From NCBI GenBank assembly GCA_946061315.1, contig CAMGRB010000032.1, forward strand, positions 1 through 9,597: 9,597 nucleotides of DNA, in the 5' to 3' direction. The notes below the pieces were generated by a model, which saw nothing but the letters and a program-made list of their open reading frames with translations, was not told the origin of the DNA and did no database searches. Position numbers and translations under genes: made by a program. This document shows, one piece after another, positions 1 to 8,275 of the stretch. The DNA comes from an uncultured Clostridia bacterium (lineage in GTDB: Bacteria; Bacillota; Clostridia; Oscillospirales; CAG-272). Every line of letters starts with the position of its first letter. Position 1 is the first letter of the stretch.

Positions 1-1
1 T

Positions 2-289
2 ATAAATATGGGCAGAGGAGCGATAGTTATAGGACTTGCCGCAGTTATCATCGGTGAGGCTTTGTTCTCGCGTATATCCCGCAATTTTGCGGTAAGGCTC
101 CTCGGAGTTATCGTCGGAGGAATAATTTACTACATCGTTTATCAGGTCGTTATATTCATCGGACTTGACGCGGATCTTCTCAAGATGCTCTCGGCGCTCG
201 TCGTTGCGATATTCCTTGCCGTTCCTTATTGGAAAAAGAAATATTTCACAAAGATGAAACCGGAGAAGGAGGAGAACAAAAATGCTTGA
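2..289 (+). CDS. ABC importer permease, C-terminal part (COG4120-like), 5' truncated by window edge
   Basis: This is the C-terminal end of an integral-membrane permease. The reading frame is open to the left edge, and the codons before the ATG at position 8 continue it, so that ATG is probably an internal Met. The visible part starts with a glycine-rich motif (NMGRGAIVIGLAA) typical of the COG4120 permeases that work with PF04392-type substrate-binding proteins (the TrpXYZ-like group). Three hydrophobic stretches follow, at about residues 5-20, 31-52 and 59-78 counted from position 8, then a lysine/glutamate-rich cytoplasmic tail. The stop overlaps the start of the ATPase gene by 8 bases, which indicates translational coupling and a shared complex. 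Substrate is not visible here; family members have been linked to aromatic amino acids, but many are uncharacterised. Family assignment is recognition from sequence pattern and gene order. Confidence 0.85.
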   Translation: MNMGRGAIVIGLAAVIIGEALFSRISRNFAVRLLGVIVGGIIYYIVYQVVIFIGLDADLLKMLSALVVAIFLAVPYWKKKYFTKMKPEKEENKNA

Positions 290-1076
290 ACTCATAAACG
301 TTTATAAAACCTTCAATCCGGGCACGGTAAATCAGAAAGTGGCACTTGCCGGACTTAACCTCACCTTAAAAGACGGAGATTTCGTCACCGTCATAGGCGG
401 AAACGGCGCGGGAAAGAGCACCATGTTAAACGCCATTGCGGGAGTATGGAAGCCCGACGCAGGTAAGATAAAGATAGACGGCGTTGACGTTACGAATATG
501 CCCGAATACAAAAGGGCAAAATTCCTCGGCAGAGTTTTTCAGGACCCTATGATGGGAACTGCCGCGGATATGGAGATACAGGAAAACCTCGCCCTTGCAA
601 AAAGGAGAGGCAAAGGCAGAGGCTTAAAATGGGGCATAACAAAAGAGGAGCGCGAGGAGTACAGAGAATTGCTTGCACAGCTCGGCCTCGGGCTTGAAAC
701 AAGACTTACCGACAAGGTTGGTCTTCTCTCGGGAGGACAAAGGCAGGCGGTAACGCTTCTTATGGCGTCACTTAATAATCCGAAGCTTCTTTTGCTCGAC
801 GAGCACACGGCGGCACTCGACCCGAAAACAGCCGCAAAGGTGCTTGAAATATCCGATAAAATAATATCGGAAAACCACCTTACCACGCTTATGATAACGC
901 ATAATATGCGTGACGCCATAAAGCACGGTAACAGACTTATAATGCTCCACGAGGGCAGAGTGATAATCGACGTTGAGGGCGAGGAAAAATCAAAGCTCAC
1001 CGTTGAGGATCTGCTCGCTATGTTCACCCGCGCAAGCGGCGACGAGTTTACAAACGACAGAACTATTCTTTCATAA
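282..1076 (+). CDS. ABC importer ATP-binding protein (COG1101-like)
   Basis: This is the cytoplasmic ATPase that powers the permease encoded just upstream. All nucleotide-binding motifs are intact in 264 residues: Walker A GGNGAGKST at 39-47, Q-loop glutamine 87, ABC signature LSGGQ at 149-153, Walker B ending in Asp173 with catalytic Glu174, D-loop near 178-180 and switch histidine 207. The stretch DEHTAALDP after Walker B is characteristic of the COG1101 group, which pairs with COG4120 permeases. The start is the ATG at 282, preceded by a strong AAGGAGGAG at 266-274 with a 7-base spacer inside the end of the permease gene. Length is normal for one nucleotide-binding domain. The operon ends with the hairpin at 1085-1118. 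Function as an ABC ATPase is certain; the transported compound is unknown, with tryptophan/tyrosine-like compounds one possibility from related TrpXYZ systems. Confidence 0.93.
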   Translation: MLELINVYKTFNPGTVNQKVALAGLNLTLKDGDFVTVIGGNGAGKSTMLNAIAGVWKPDAGKIKIDGVDVTNMPEYKRAKFLGRVFQDPMMGTAADMEIQENLALAKRRGKGRGLKWGITKEEREEYRELLAQLGLGLETRLTDKVGLLSGGQRQAVTLLMASLNNPKLLLLDEHTAALDPKTAAKVLEISDKIISENHLTTLMITHNMRDAIKHGNRLIMLHEGRVIIDVEGEEKSKLTVEDLLAMFTRASGDEFTNDRTILS

Positions 1077-1084
1077 CAAAAGAC

Positions 1085-1119
1085 AAAACGGTTTTCTCCC
1101 AAAAGAGAAGACCGTTTTT
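1085..1119 (+). terminator. Intrinsic terminator of the ABC importer operon
   Basis: An inverted repeat pairs AAAACGGTTTTCTC (1085-1098) with GAGAAGACCGTTTT (1105-1118) around a six-base loop. It has one G-T wobble and ends in a run of five T. It starts 8 bases after the ATPase stop codon. The A-rich left arm gives a T-run on the minus strand too, so it may serve as a back-up stop for groEL. Confidence 0.85.
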
Positions 1120-1127
1120 AATTAAGA

Positions 1128-1152
1128 AAGCCACGCGAAAATCGCGTGGCTT
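1128..1152 (-). terminator. Intrinsic terminator of groESL (probably bidirectional)
   Basis: A perfect 11-base stem, AAGCCACGCGA (1128-1138) with its complement at 1142-1152, closes a three-base loop. Read on the minus strand it lies 56 bases past the groEL stop and is followed by a T-rich run. On the plus strand it is followed by CTTT. It sits back to back with the hairpin at 1085-1118 between two convergent operons. Confidence 0.8.
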
Positions 1153-1208
1153 CTTTGAGTTTTCGTTTTTTGCCGCATAAATTCGGGTGCGGCTTTATGT
1201 GTCGGAAA

Positions 1209-2837
<1,629 letters not shown>

Positions 2838-2851
2838 TCATTCCCCCTAAA

Positions 2852-3157
<306 letters not shown>

Positions 3158-3166
3158 TCAGTAATT

Positions 3167-3193
3167 TTAGCACTTTTCGTTCGAGAGTGCCAA
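3167..3193. promoter_or_regulatory. CIRCE operator (HrcA binding site) of groESL
   Basis: The repeat TTAGCACTT, nine bases, GAGTGCCAA matches the CIRCE consensus TTAGCACTC-N9-GAGTGCTAA at 16 of 18 arm positions. It sits between the groES promoter and start codon, 11 bases after the -10 box. That is the usual place for the HrcA repressor to block heat-shock operons under normal conditions. The hrcA gene is not in this window. Confidence 0.95.
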
Positions 3194-3204
3194 TTACATT
3201 GTAT

Positions 3205-3233
3205 ATTCTATCCCCATACACACATAAAATCAA
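3205..3233 (-). promoter_or_regulatory. Vegetative (sigma-A type) promoter of groES-groEL
   Basis: On the minus strand there is TTGATT (3228-3233), a 17-base spacer, and TAGAAT (3205-3210). These are close to the TTGACA/TATAAT consensus with ideal spacing. The predicted transcript start, near 3198, lies just before CIRCE, as expected for HrcA-repressed promoters. Confidence 0.8.
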
Positions 3234-3246
3234 GTAGTAAAGGCTA

Positions 3247-3275
3247 TTGTTCACAAATAATTAACAATTTATGTT
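3247..3275 (+). promoter_or_regulatory. Possible weak promoter of the symporter gene
   Basis: TTGTTC (3247-3252) and TATGTT (3270-3275) are separated by 17 bases on the plus strand. Both boxes are poor matches in an AT-rich stretch, so this is only a candidate. If it is real, the transcript would start inside the CIRCE-like repeat at 3276-3295. An imperfect dyad (ATTGTT 3246-3251, AACAAT 3263-3268) overlaps the same bases. Confidence 0.3.
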
Positions 3276-3302
3276 CACTCTCGTTGATAGAGTGCTTTTT
3301 TT
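3276..3302 (+). promoter_or_regulatory. CIRCE-like inverted repeat or attenuator hairpin in the symporter leader
   Basis: CACTC (3276-3280), nine bases, then GAGTGC (3290-3295) reproduces the core and exact N9 spacing of CIRCE, 83 bases from the real one. The outer arm bases do not fit. As RNA the same bases form a six-pair stem (CACTCT/AGAGTG) with a seven-base loop followed by C and seven T, which is also the shape of a weak intrinsic terminator. It lies upstream of the ribosome binding site at 3321-3329. Confidence 0.4.
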
Positions 3303-3333
3303 CGGAATATATTGTAAGCGGGCGGTGATTTTT

Positions 3334-4617
3334 TTGCTTGAAAAATTAAACGAAGCACTCGGCGGCATACTTATGCCTGCCATTCTTATAATAATAGGAA
3401 CGTTTTTTGCCGCAAAACTCGGCTTTTTTTACGTATTTCATCCGATAAAAACGGTAAAGACTATCCTTTCAAACAGTAAGGGTGGCTTTAAGTCACTTAC
3501 GGTTGCCCTTGCAGGAACTCTCGGGGTCGGCAACATAGCGGGGGTTTCAAGCGCCATAATAATGGGCGGGGCAGGGGCGGTATTCTGGATGTGGATAAGC
3601 GCCTTTGCCGCCATGAGCTTAAAATACGTCGAGGTGTTCCTATCTATAAAATACAGGCGTGAGAAAAACGGAGAATACTACGGCGGCGCGCCCTATTATA
3701 TTAAAGACGGAATGAAAAATAAAATCGGCACTCGCCTCTCGCTTTATCTTTCCTGCATTTTTGCGCTCCTTTGCGTTGTAAATTCGCTCACCACGGGCAA
3801 TCTCGTTCAGATAAACGCGGTAGCAGGGGTAACTCCGCTACCTCCCATAATTTTCGGTGTAATATTTACCGTCACGGTTTTTCTCATAATTTCGGGCGGA
3901 GTTAAGAGAATATCGTCGTTTACGTTTGTTCTGATGCCTCTTTTAACGGTTTTTTATATAGTTCTTTCATTATACGTAATAATTGCCGACGCACAAAAAA
4001 TACCCGATACCATAGCACTTATTTTTAAGTCCGCTTTTTCCTTCCGCTCTGCCGCCTCGGGCGTTTTCGGATACGGTATAAAGGAGGCTATAAGATACGG
4101 GGTAAGCCGCGGGGTTTTGTCAAACGAAGCGGGGTGCGGCACAGCCCCTACGGCACACGCCTCGTCAAATACCGATAGCGCGCACGCGCAGGGTTGCCTC
4201 GGTATTCTTGAAGTGTTTACCGATACCGTAGTCCTTTGCACCCTTACCGCCCTCGTTATTCTTATCGCTGGGGAAAATCCGTCGGGGGATGCGGTGTCGC
4301 TCGTTTCCGCCTCGTACGGCAAATACCTCGGCAAATTCGGGGTATATGCAATCTCGGGCTCGTCCGTGCTTTTTGCCCTGGCAACCGTTGCCTGTCAGTT
4401 CTACTACGGTGAGGAGGCGCTTTCGTATATCACAAAATCAAAGCTTTCAAAAGGAATTTACATAGCCGTCTTTTTCTTTGTATGCATCGTTTCCTCGGTG
4501 GTACCAATGTCGCTTATGTGGCAGATATCCGACCTCACTTTGAGCGTAATGACCGTATTCAACGTAATTTGCCTTTTATTTCTGTTCGGAGATTTGAGGA
4601 AAAATTCATACTTATGA
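3334..4617 (+). CDS. Alanine/glycine:cation (sodium) symporter family protein, AGCS
   Basis: This is a polytopic inner-membrane protein expected to import a small neutral amino acid such as alanine or glycine with sodium. The start chosen is TTG at 3334 (427 residues), because GGCGGTGAT at 3321-3329 is a near-perfect ribosome binding site. An in-frame ATG at 3271 has no such site and overlaps the leader hairpin. Counting from the TTG, family hallmarks are GTLGVGNIAGV near 61-71, the signature GGAGAVFWMWISAF near 78-91, GGAPYYIKDGM near 117-127, and RGVLSNEAGCGTAPTAHAS near 259-277, followed by helices with TDTVVLCTLTALVI. A late helix ends in FYYGEEALSYI. About ten hydrophobic segments are visible, and length is normal. 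It diverges from groESL and is followed 68 bases later by a membrane-protein gene. Which amino acid it carries cannot be read from sequence. Confidence 0.93.
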   Translation: MLEKLNEALGGILMPAILIIIGTFFAAKLGFFYVFHPIKTVKTILSNSKGGFKSLTVALAGTLGVGNIAGVSSAIIMGGAGAVFWMWISAFAAMSLKYVEVFLSIKYRREKNGEYYGGAPYYIKDGMKNKIGTRLSLYLSCIFALLCVVNSLTTGNLVQINAVAGVTPLPPIIFGVIFTVTVFLIISGGVKRISSFTFVLMPLLTVFYIVLSLYVIIADAQKIPDTIALIFKSAFSFRSAASGVFGYGIKEAIRYGVSRGVLSNEAGCGTAPTAHASSNTDSAHAQGCLGILEVFTDTVVLCTLTALVILIAGENPSGDAVSLVSASYGKYLGKFGVYAISGSSVLFALATVACQFYYGEEALSYITKSKLSKGIYIAVFFFVCIVSSVVPMSLMWQISDLTLSVMTVFNVICLLFLFGDLRKNSYL

Positions 4618-4645
4618 CACATTTATATGTTAGAATATAAAGGAT

Positions 4646-4665
4646 GCCCTCGGGCTTTAATTTTT
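4646..4665 (+). terminator. Weak hairpin with T-run between symporter and membrane protein genes
   Basis: A GC-rich three-pair stem, GCC/GGC around a CTCG tetraloop (4646-4655), is followed by TTTAATTTTT. The stem is too short for a confident terminator. It could reduce read-through from the symporter gene into the next one, 68 bases downstream. Confidence 0.25.
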
Positions 4666-4685
4666 GATTTTAACAGGTACATAAA

Positions 4686-5459
4686 ATGAGTGAAATAAAA
4701 GGTTATAAAACGCACGACAAGCTGCGCAAGGTTCTTTACTGGATAGTAATGGTTTCTTTTGCATCGTCGCTTATATACGTTCCGCTTCGCGTTATATTTG
4801 ACGAATACTACAGGACGCACACACAGTACGGTCTTATGATTTTTCAGTGCGTACTCGGTATGATCGTCATAAATCTGCCCAATATCCTAACAAAAAAGCT
4901 TAAATGGCACATACCGACGCTTTTCTACGTTCTTTATATGCTTTTTCTCTATTTGTCGATTTTTGTCGGCGAGGTTGCAAAATTTTATTATAAAGTTCAC
5001 CTCTGGGACGATTTGCTTCACCTCTCAAGCAGTATGATGCTTGCAATGCTCGGCTTTTCTCTTGTCGATATATTAAACGAGAAAAATACGTACGTAAAGC
5101 TCTCTCCGTTTTTCGTGTCGCTTTTTGCCTGCACCTTTTCTTTGTCAATGGGCGCTATATGGGAGATATTCGAGTTTACGTTCGACCATTTTTTAGGCTT
5201 CAATATGCAAAAGTATGCGGTTGAGTCCTCCGACGGAGTGACGATACTTTCAGACCTTGTAGGTCACGCGGCACTTACCGACACAATGACGGATATAATA
5301 ATAGATTTTACCGGTGCCATCGTAATATCGGTGATAGGCTATATCTCCGTAAAGAGAAAAAAGAACTGGTTAAACGCCTTTTTGCTCAAAACTAAAACGG
5401 ATGCTAAAGGCGATGAACAAGACGAAAATCAGGTAAAAATCGAAGCGGCTGTAAAATAG
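4686..5459 (+). CDS. Six-helix membrane protein, YjdF/DUF2238-like
   Basis: This is a 257-residue integral membrane protein of unknown function. Hydrophobic segments lie at about 15-35, 48-66, 76-97, 112-131, 140-160 and 203-223, ending in a charged tail rich in Lys, Asp and Glu. Polar residues cluster at membrane edges: Asp108, Asp109 and His112 (WDDLLH), Glu160 and Glu163 (WEIFEF), and Asp199, Asp203 and Asp207 (DTMTDIIID, then FTGA). This order, an Asp-x-x-His type motif, a WE-x-x-E helix and a D-x-x-x-D-x-x-x-D helix, resembles the YjdF/DUF2238 membrane proteins, but the match is from memory of the pattern and remote. The ATG at 4686 has only a weak AGG site at 4675-4677. It may be expressed partly from the symporter transcript and ends at a strong terminator. 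Confidence 0.8.
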   Translation: MSEIKGYKTHDKLRKVLYWIVMVSFASSLIYVPLRVIFDEYYRTHTQYGLMIFQCVLGMIVINLPNILTKKLKWHIPTLFYVLYMLFLYLSIFVGEVAKFYYKVHLWDDLLHLSSSMMLAMLGFSLVDILNEKNTYVKLSPFFVSLFACTFSLSMGAIWEIFEFTFDHFLGFNMQKYAVESSDGVTILSDLVGHAALTDTMTDIIIDFTGAIVISVIGYISVKRKKNWLNAFLLKTKTDAKGDEQDENQVKIEAAVK

Positions 5460-5467
5460 AACAAACT

Positions 5468-5501
5468 GCGGCAGGGAAAAGGATATCCTTGCCGCTTTTT
5501 T
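5468..5501 (+). terminator. Intrinsic terminator after the membrane protein gene
   Basis: GCGGCAGGGA (5468-5477) pairs with TCCTTGCCGC (5486-5495), ten pairs with one wobble around an eight-base loop, followed by six T. It begins 8 bases after the stop codon and separates the symporter/membrane protein region from the fused ABC transporter gene. Confidence 0.92.
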
Positions 5502-5517
5502 GTGAACAACAGGTGAT

Positions 5518-5530
5518 TTTTAGTCTAAAA
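5518..5530. promoter_or_regulatory. Small palindrome upstream of the fused ABC transporter promoter
   Basis: TTTTAG-T-CTAAAA is a 13-base perfect dyad with six-base arms, 19 bases upstream of the proposed -35 box. It could be an activator or repressor site, but AT-rich dyads of this size also arise by chance. No regulator gene is nearby. Confidence 0.25.
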
Positions 5531-5549
5531 TTTGATAAAGTATATTGTT

Positions 5550-5578
5550 TTGAAATGTAAAATGTTTTAATATTTAAT
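5550..5578 (+). promoter_or_regulatory. Promoter of the fused ABC transporter gene
   Basis: TTGAAA (5550-5555), a 17-base spacer and TTTAAT (5573-5578) each match five of six consensus bases. The position fits a leader of about 35 bases before the ATG at 5620. The surroundings are very AT-rich, so alternative boxes exist. Confidence 0.55.
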
Positions 5579-5619
5579 AAATAAATATTTCCGTAAGGAG
5601 ATTGAAAGGAGAAGACGAA

Positions 5620-8217
5620 ATGCTCAAACTCAAAGGCATCAGAAAAGACTACGTTATGGGCGATACCGTCGTTCACGCACTCAAGGGCATCGATATAGAG
5701 TTCCGCGAGAACGAATTTGTGTCGATACTCGGTCAGTCGGGTTGCGGAAAAACGACGCTTCTTAACATAATAGGCGGTCTTGACAAATATACAAGCGGCG
5801 ACCTCATAATAAACGGTAAATCGACAAAGCAGTTTACCGACGGAGATTGGGATACGTACAGGAACCACTCGATAGGCTTTATTTTTCAAAGCTATAACCT
5901 TATCCCGCACCAGACGGTGCTCTCAAACGTCGAGCTTGCATTAACGCTCTCCGGTGTATCTCCCGAGGAGAGAAAAAAGCGCGCAACGGAGGCGCTTTGC
6001 CGCGTCGGTCTTGGAGATCAGCTTAACAAAAAGCCGAATCAGATGTCGGGCGGTCAGATGCAAAGGGTAGCTATTGCCCGTGCGCTTGTAAACGACCCGG
6101 ATATCATACTTGCCGACGAGCCGACGGGTGCGCTCGATTCCGAAACGAGCGTTCAGATAATGGAAATCTTAAAAGAGATAGCCAAAGAAAAGCTCATAAT
6201 AATGGTAACGCACAACCCCGAGCTTGCAAAGCAGTATTCCACAAGAATAATAAGGCTTCTTGACGGAACGGTAACGGACGATACCGACCCCTACGTCAGC
6301 GAGGACGAAAAGAAACCGACAAAGGAAAAGAAAAAGAAAAAATCAATGTCGTTTTTCACCGCCCTTTCCCTCTCATTAAACAACCTTATGACCAAAAAGG
6401 GAAGGACGTTTTTAACCGCATTTGCCGGCAGCATCGGAATTATAGGAATTGCGCTTATCCTTTCCGTGTCAAGCGGCGTCAATGCCTATATTGACAGTAT
6501 AGAGCGAAGCGCCATGGCGTCATATCCTCTCGTGATAAGAGAGAGCACAATGGACACGACCACCCTCTTAACCTCCTTAATGAAAGAGAACACCTCAAAT
6601 GAGGATAGGGATAAGGACAAGGTATATTCAAACGACGTTATGATAAGCATGATGAAGGCGATGACCTCGGGTGTGACCACAAACAACCTTACCAAGTTTA
6701 TGGACTTTCTTAAAAACGGAAACAGCAACATAAACGATTATACCGCCGATATAAAATACTCGTATAAAGCAAACCTCAATACGTACTCCGTGATAAAAAA
6801 TCCCGACGGAACGGTGACGTACAGAAAGAATATGAGTGGCATGGATGAGCTTATGGAAGAGATAGGCATGGGCGGAGTTATGGGCTCGATGATGTCGGGT
6901 AGCGGTGCATGGCAGGAGCTTATAGGCGACAGTGACTACATAAAGAGCCAATATACCGTAGTTGACGGCAGGCTCCCCGAAAAGTCCGACGAAATAGTCC
7001 TTATAGTAGATAAGAACAATCAGGTGTCCGATTACATACTCTATATGCTCGGAATAAGAGATATACAGGAAATAAAGGATTATATAGAAGCGGCAAAAGA
7101 GGCTATCAAAAACGGAACGGAGAATACCGCAACCATAGACCCGACCGAATATACCTTTGAGGACCTTTACGGCTATACCTTCAAGGCTCTGCTCGATTCA
7201 GATTACTATAAGCTTGACGGTGAAAAAATAGTCGAGCGCACCGACGAAGAAATAGATGCGGTTCTTGCAGACGATAACACCTTAAGCCTCAAAATAGTCG
7301 GTATAATACGCCCGACTGACGAGTCGGTTTCCGGCTCCTCCGTAGGAACCGTTGGCTACCTTTCAAGCCTTATGCCGTCGCTTATCGAAAAATCAAACGA
7401 CAGCGACGTCGTAAAAGCACAGCTTGCAGATAAAGAAACCGATCTTTTCACGGGCAATAAGTTCAACTCGAAGAAATTTACTCTTGAAGATGCTCCCGCA
7501 TTGAGAGCGCAGCTTGCATCTGACCCGAATTATGCAATGATGCTCCCCGGTCTTACCGACGAACAACTTGTAAGCATGGCAAACGCATATCTCACAACGA
7601 AGGCAACCTATGAGTCCAACCTTGCAAAGCTCGGCTACGTCGATATGTCAAAGCCGTCATCAATCTCGATTTATCCGAAGGATTTTGACGCAAAGGATAA
7701 AATAAGCAACATAATTTCCGAATATAATAAGGAGCAGTCCGAGGAGGACAAAATATCCTATACCGATACCGTGGCTATCCTTATGAACTCGGTCACCACT
7801 ATAGTCAACGTCGTATCGTACGTGCTTATAGCGTTCGTTGCAATATCGCTTGTCGTATCGTCCATTATGATAGGAATAATAACCTACATATCCGTCCTTG
7901 AAAGAACAAAGGAAATAGGTATTTTAAGGGCAATAGGCGCATCGAAGCGCGATATTTCAAGAGTGTTCAACGCCGAAACCATAATAGTCGGCTTCACGGC
8001 AGGCGTTATAGGAATATTTATAACGTTGCTTCTTAACGGAGTGATAAATATTATCCTCCACGCGCTCACGGGCGTTGCCACGCTCAATGCGGTGCTCCCC
8101 GTAGTAGGCGCTATAATCCTCGTTGCAATAAGCGTGGGACTTACGCTCATCGCAGGACTTATCCCGTCGAGAATCGCATCAAAGAAGGATCCCGTAATAG
8201 CATTACGCACAGAATAA
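5620..8217 (+). CDS. Fused ABC exporter: N-terminal ATPase plus FtsX/MacB-type permease with large external domain
   Basis: A single chain of 865 residues carries both ATPase and permease, in the order of MacB. ATPase, residues 1 to about 225: Walker A GQSGCGKTT 38-46, Q-loop Gln90, signature MSGGQ 142-146, Walker B ILADE 163-167, switch His198. A lysine-rich linker (KEKKKKKS, about 235-242) leads to TM1 near 263-286. About 430 external residues follow, then TM2 near 727-757, TM3 near 788-810 and TM4 near 825-847. The conserved FtsX cytoplasmic loop ERTKEIGILRAIGASKRDI is at 761-779, after TM2. The ATG at 5620 was chosen over an in-frame TTG at 5602 because AAAGGAG (5605-5611) sits 8 bases before it. 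By family it should work as a homodimer, coupling ATP hydrolysis to movement of the external domain to export or release peptides, lipids or drugs. No MacA-type adaptor or sensor kinase lies beside it. E. coli MacB is about 650 residues, so this is markedly larger. Substrate unknown. Confidence 0.93.
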   Translation: MLKLKGIRKDYVMGDTVVHALKGIDIEFRENEFVSILGQSGCGKTTLLNIIGGLDKYTSGDLIINGKSTKQFTDGDWDTYRNHSIGFIFQSYNLIPHQTVLSNVELALTLSGVSPEERKKRATEALCRVGLGDQLNKKPNQMSGGQMQRVAIARALVNDPDIILADEPTGALDSETSVQIMEILKEIAKEKLIIMVTHNPELAKQYSTRIIRLLDGTVTDDTDPYVSEDEKKPTKEKKKKKSMSFFTALSLSLNNLMTKKGRTFLTAFAGSIGIIGIALILSVSSGVNAYIDSIERSAMASYPLVIRESTMDTTTLLTSLMKENTSNEDRDKDKVYSNDVMISMMKAMTSGVTTNNLTKFMDFLKNGNSNINDYTADIKYSYKANLNTYSVIKNPDGTVTYRKNMSGMDELMEEIGMGGVMGSMMSGSGAWQELIGDSDYIKSQYTVVDGRLPEKSDEIVLIVDKNNQVSDYILYMLGIRDIQEIKDYIEAAKEAIKNGTENTATIDPTEYTFEDLYGYTFKALLDSDYYKLDGEKIVERTDEEIDAVLADDNTLSLKIVGIIRPTDESVSGSSVGTVGYLSSLMPSLIEKSNDSDVVKAQLADKETDLFTGNKFNSKKFTLEDAPALRAQLASDPNYAMMLPGLTDEQLVSMANAYLTTKATYESNLAKLGYVDMSKPSSISIYPKDFDAKDKISNIISEYNKEQSEEDKISYTDTVAILMNSVTTIVNVVSYVLIAFVAISLVVSSIMIGIITYISVLERTKEIGILRAIGASKRDISRVFNAETIIVGFTAGVIGIFITLLLNGVINIILHALTGVATLNAVLPVVGAIILVAISVGLTLIAGLIPSRIASKKDPVIALRTE

Positions 8218-8232
8218 CAACATTATAAAACC

Positions 8233-8270
8233 AAATAAAAAACTGCGTCGACAGACGCAGTTTTTTATTT
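8233..8270. terminator. Bidirectional intrinsic terminator between ABC exporter and P-type ATPase
   Basis: A perfect 17-base inverted repeat (8233-8249 with 8254-8270, loop GACA) has a GACGCAG core. Its A6 and T6 outer arms provide a T-run on either strand. It lies 16 bases after the exporter stop and 6 bases after the ATPase stop on the other strand, so it serves both convergent genes. Confidence 0.95.
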
Positions 8271-8275
8271 GATAT

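Noticed and set aside
539..1102. A 187-codon open frame on the minus strand opposite the ABC ATPase gene
   Set aside because: The translation is rich in Ser, Arg and Cys as expected for an antisense shadow, and the ATPase on the other strand has all its motifs intact.
3954..4334. A 126-codon minus-strand open frame within the symporter gene
   Set aside because: It is a shadow of conserved symporter helices with no ribosome binding site or recognisable product.
3248..5509. The octamer TTGTTCAC near 3247-3254 recurring inverted as GTGAACAA near 5502-5509
   Set aside because: Two copies of an AT-rich 8-mer in 9.6 kb is compatible with chance. They differ in context and are not otherwise symmetric.
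5460..5619. Riboswitch or small RNA in the 160-base gap before the exporter
   Set aside because: After the terminator at 5468-5501 the rest is AT-rich with only a promoter and a short dyad. I saw no conserved riboswitch core or second terminator.
6304..6343. Lysine-rich stretch in the exporter as a possible frameshift or gene-fusion junction
   Set aside because: The frame is continuous, and a charged linker between the ATPase and TM1 is normal in fused MacB-type proteins. There is no stop codon, ribosome binding site or restart to suggest two genes.
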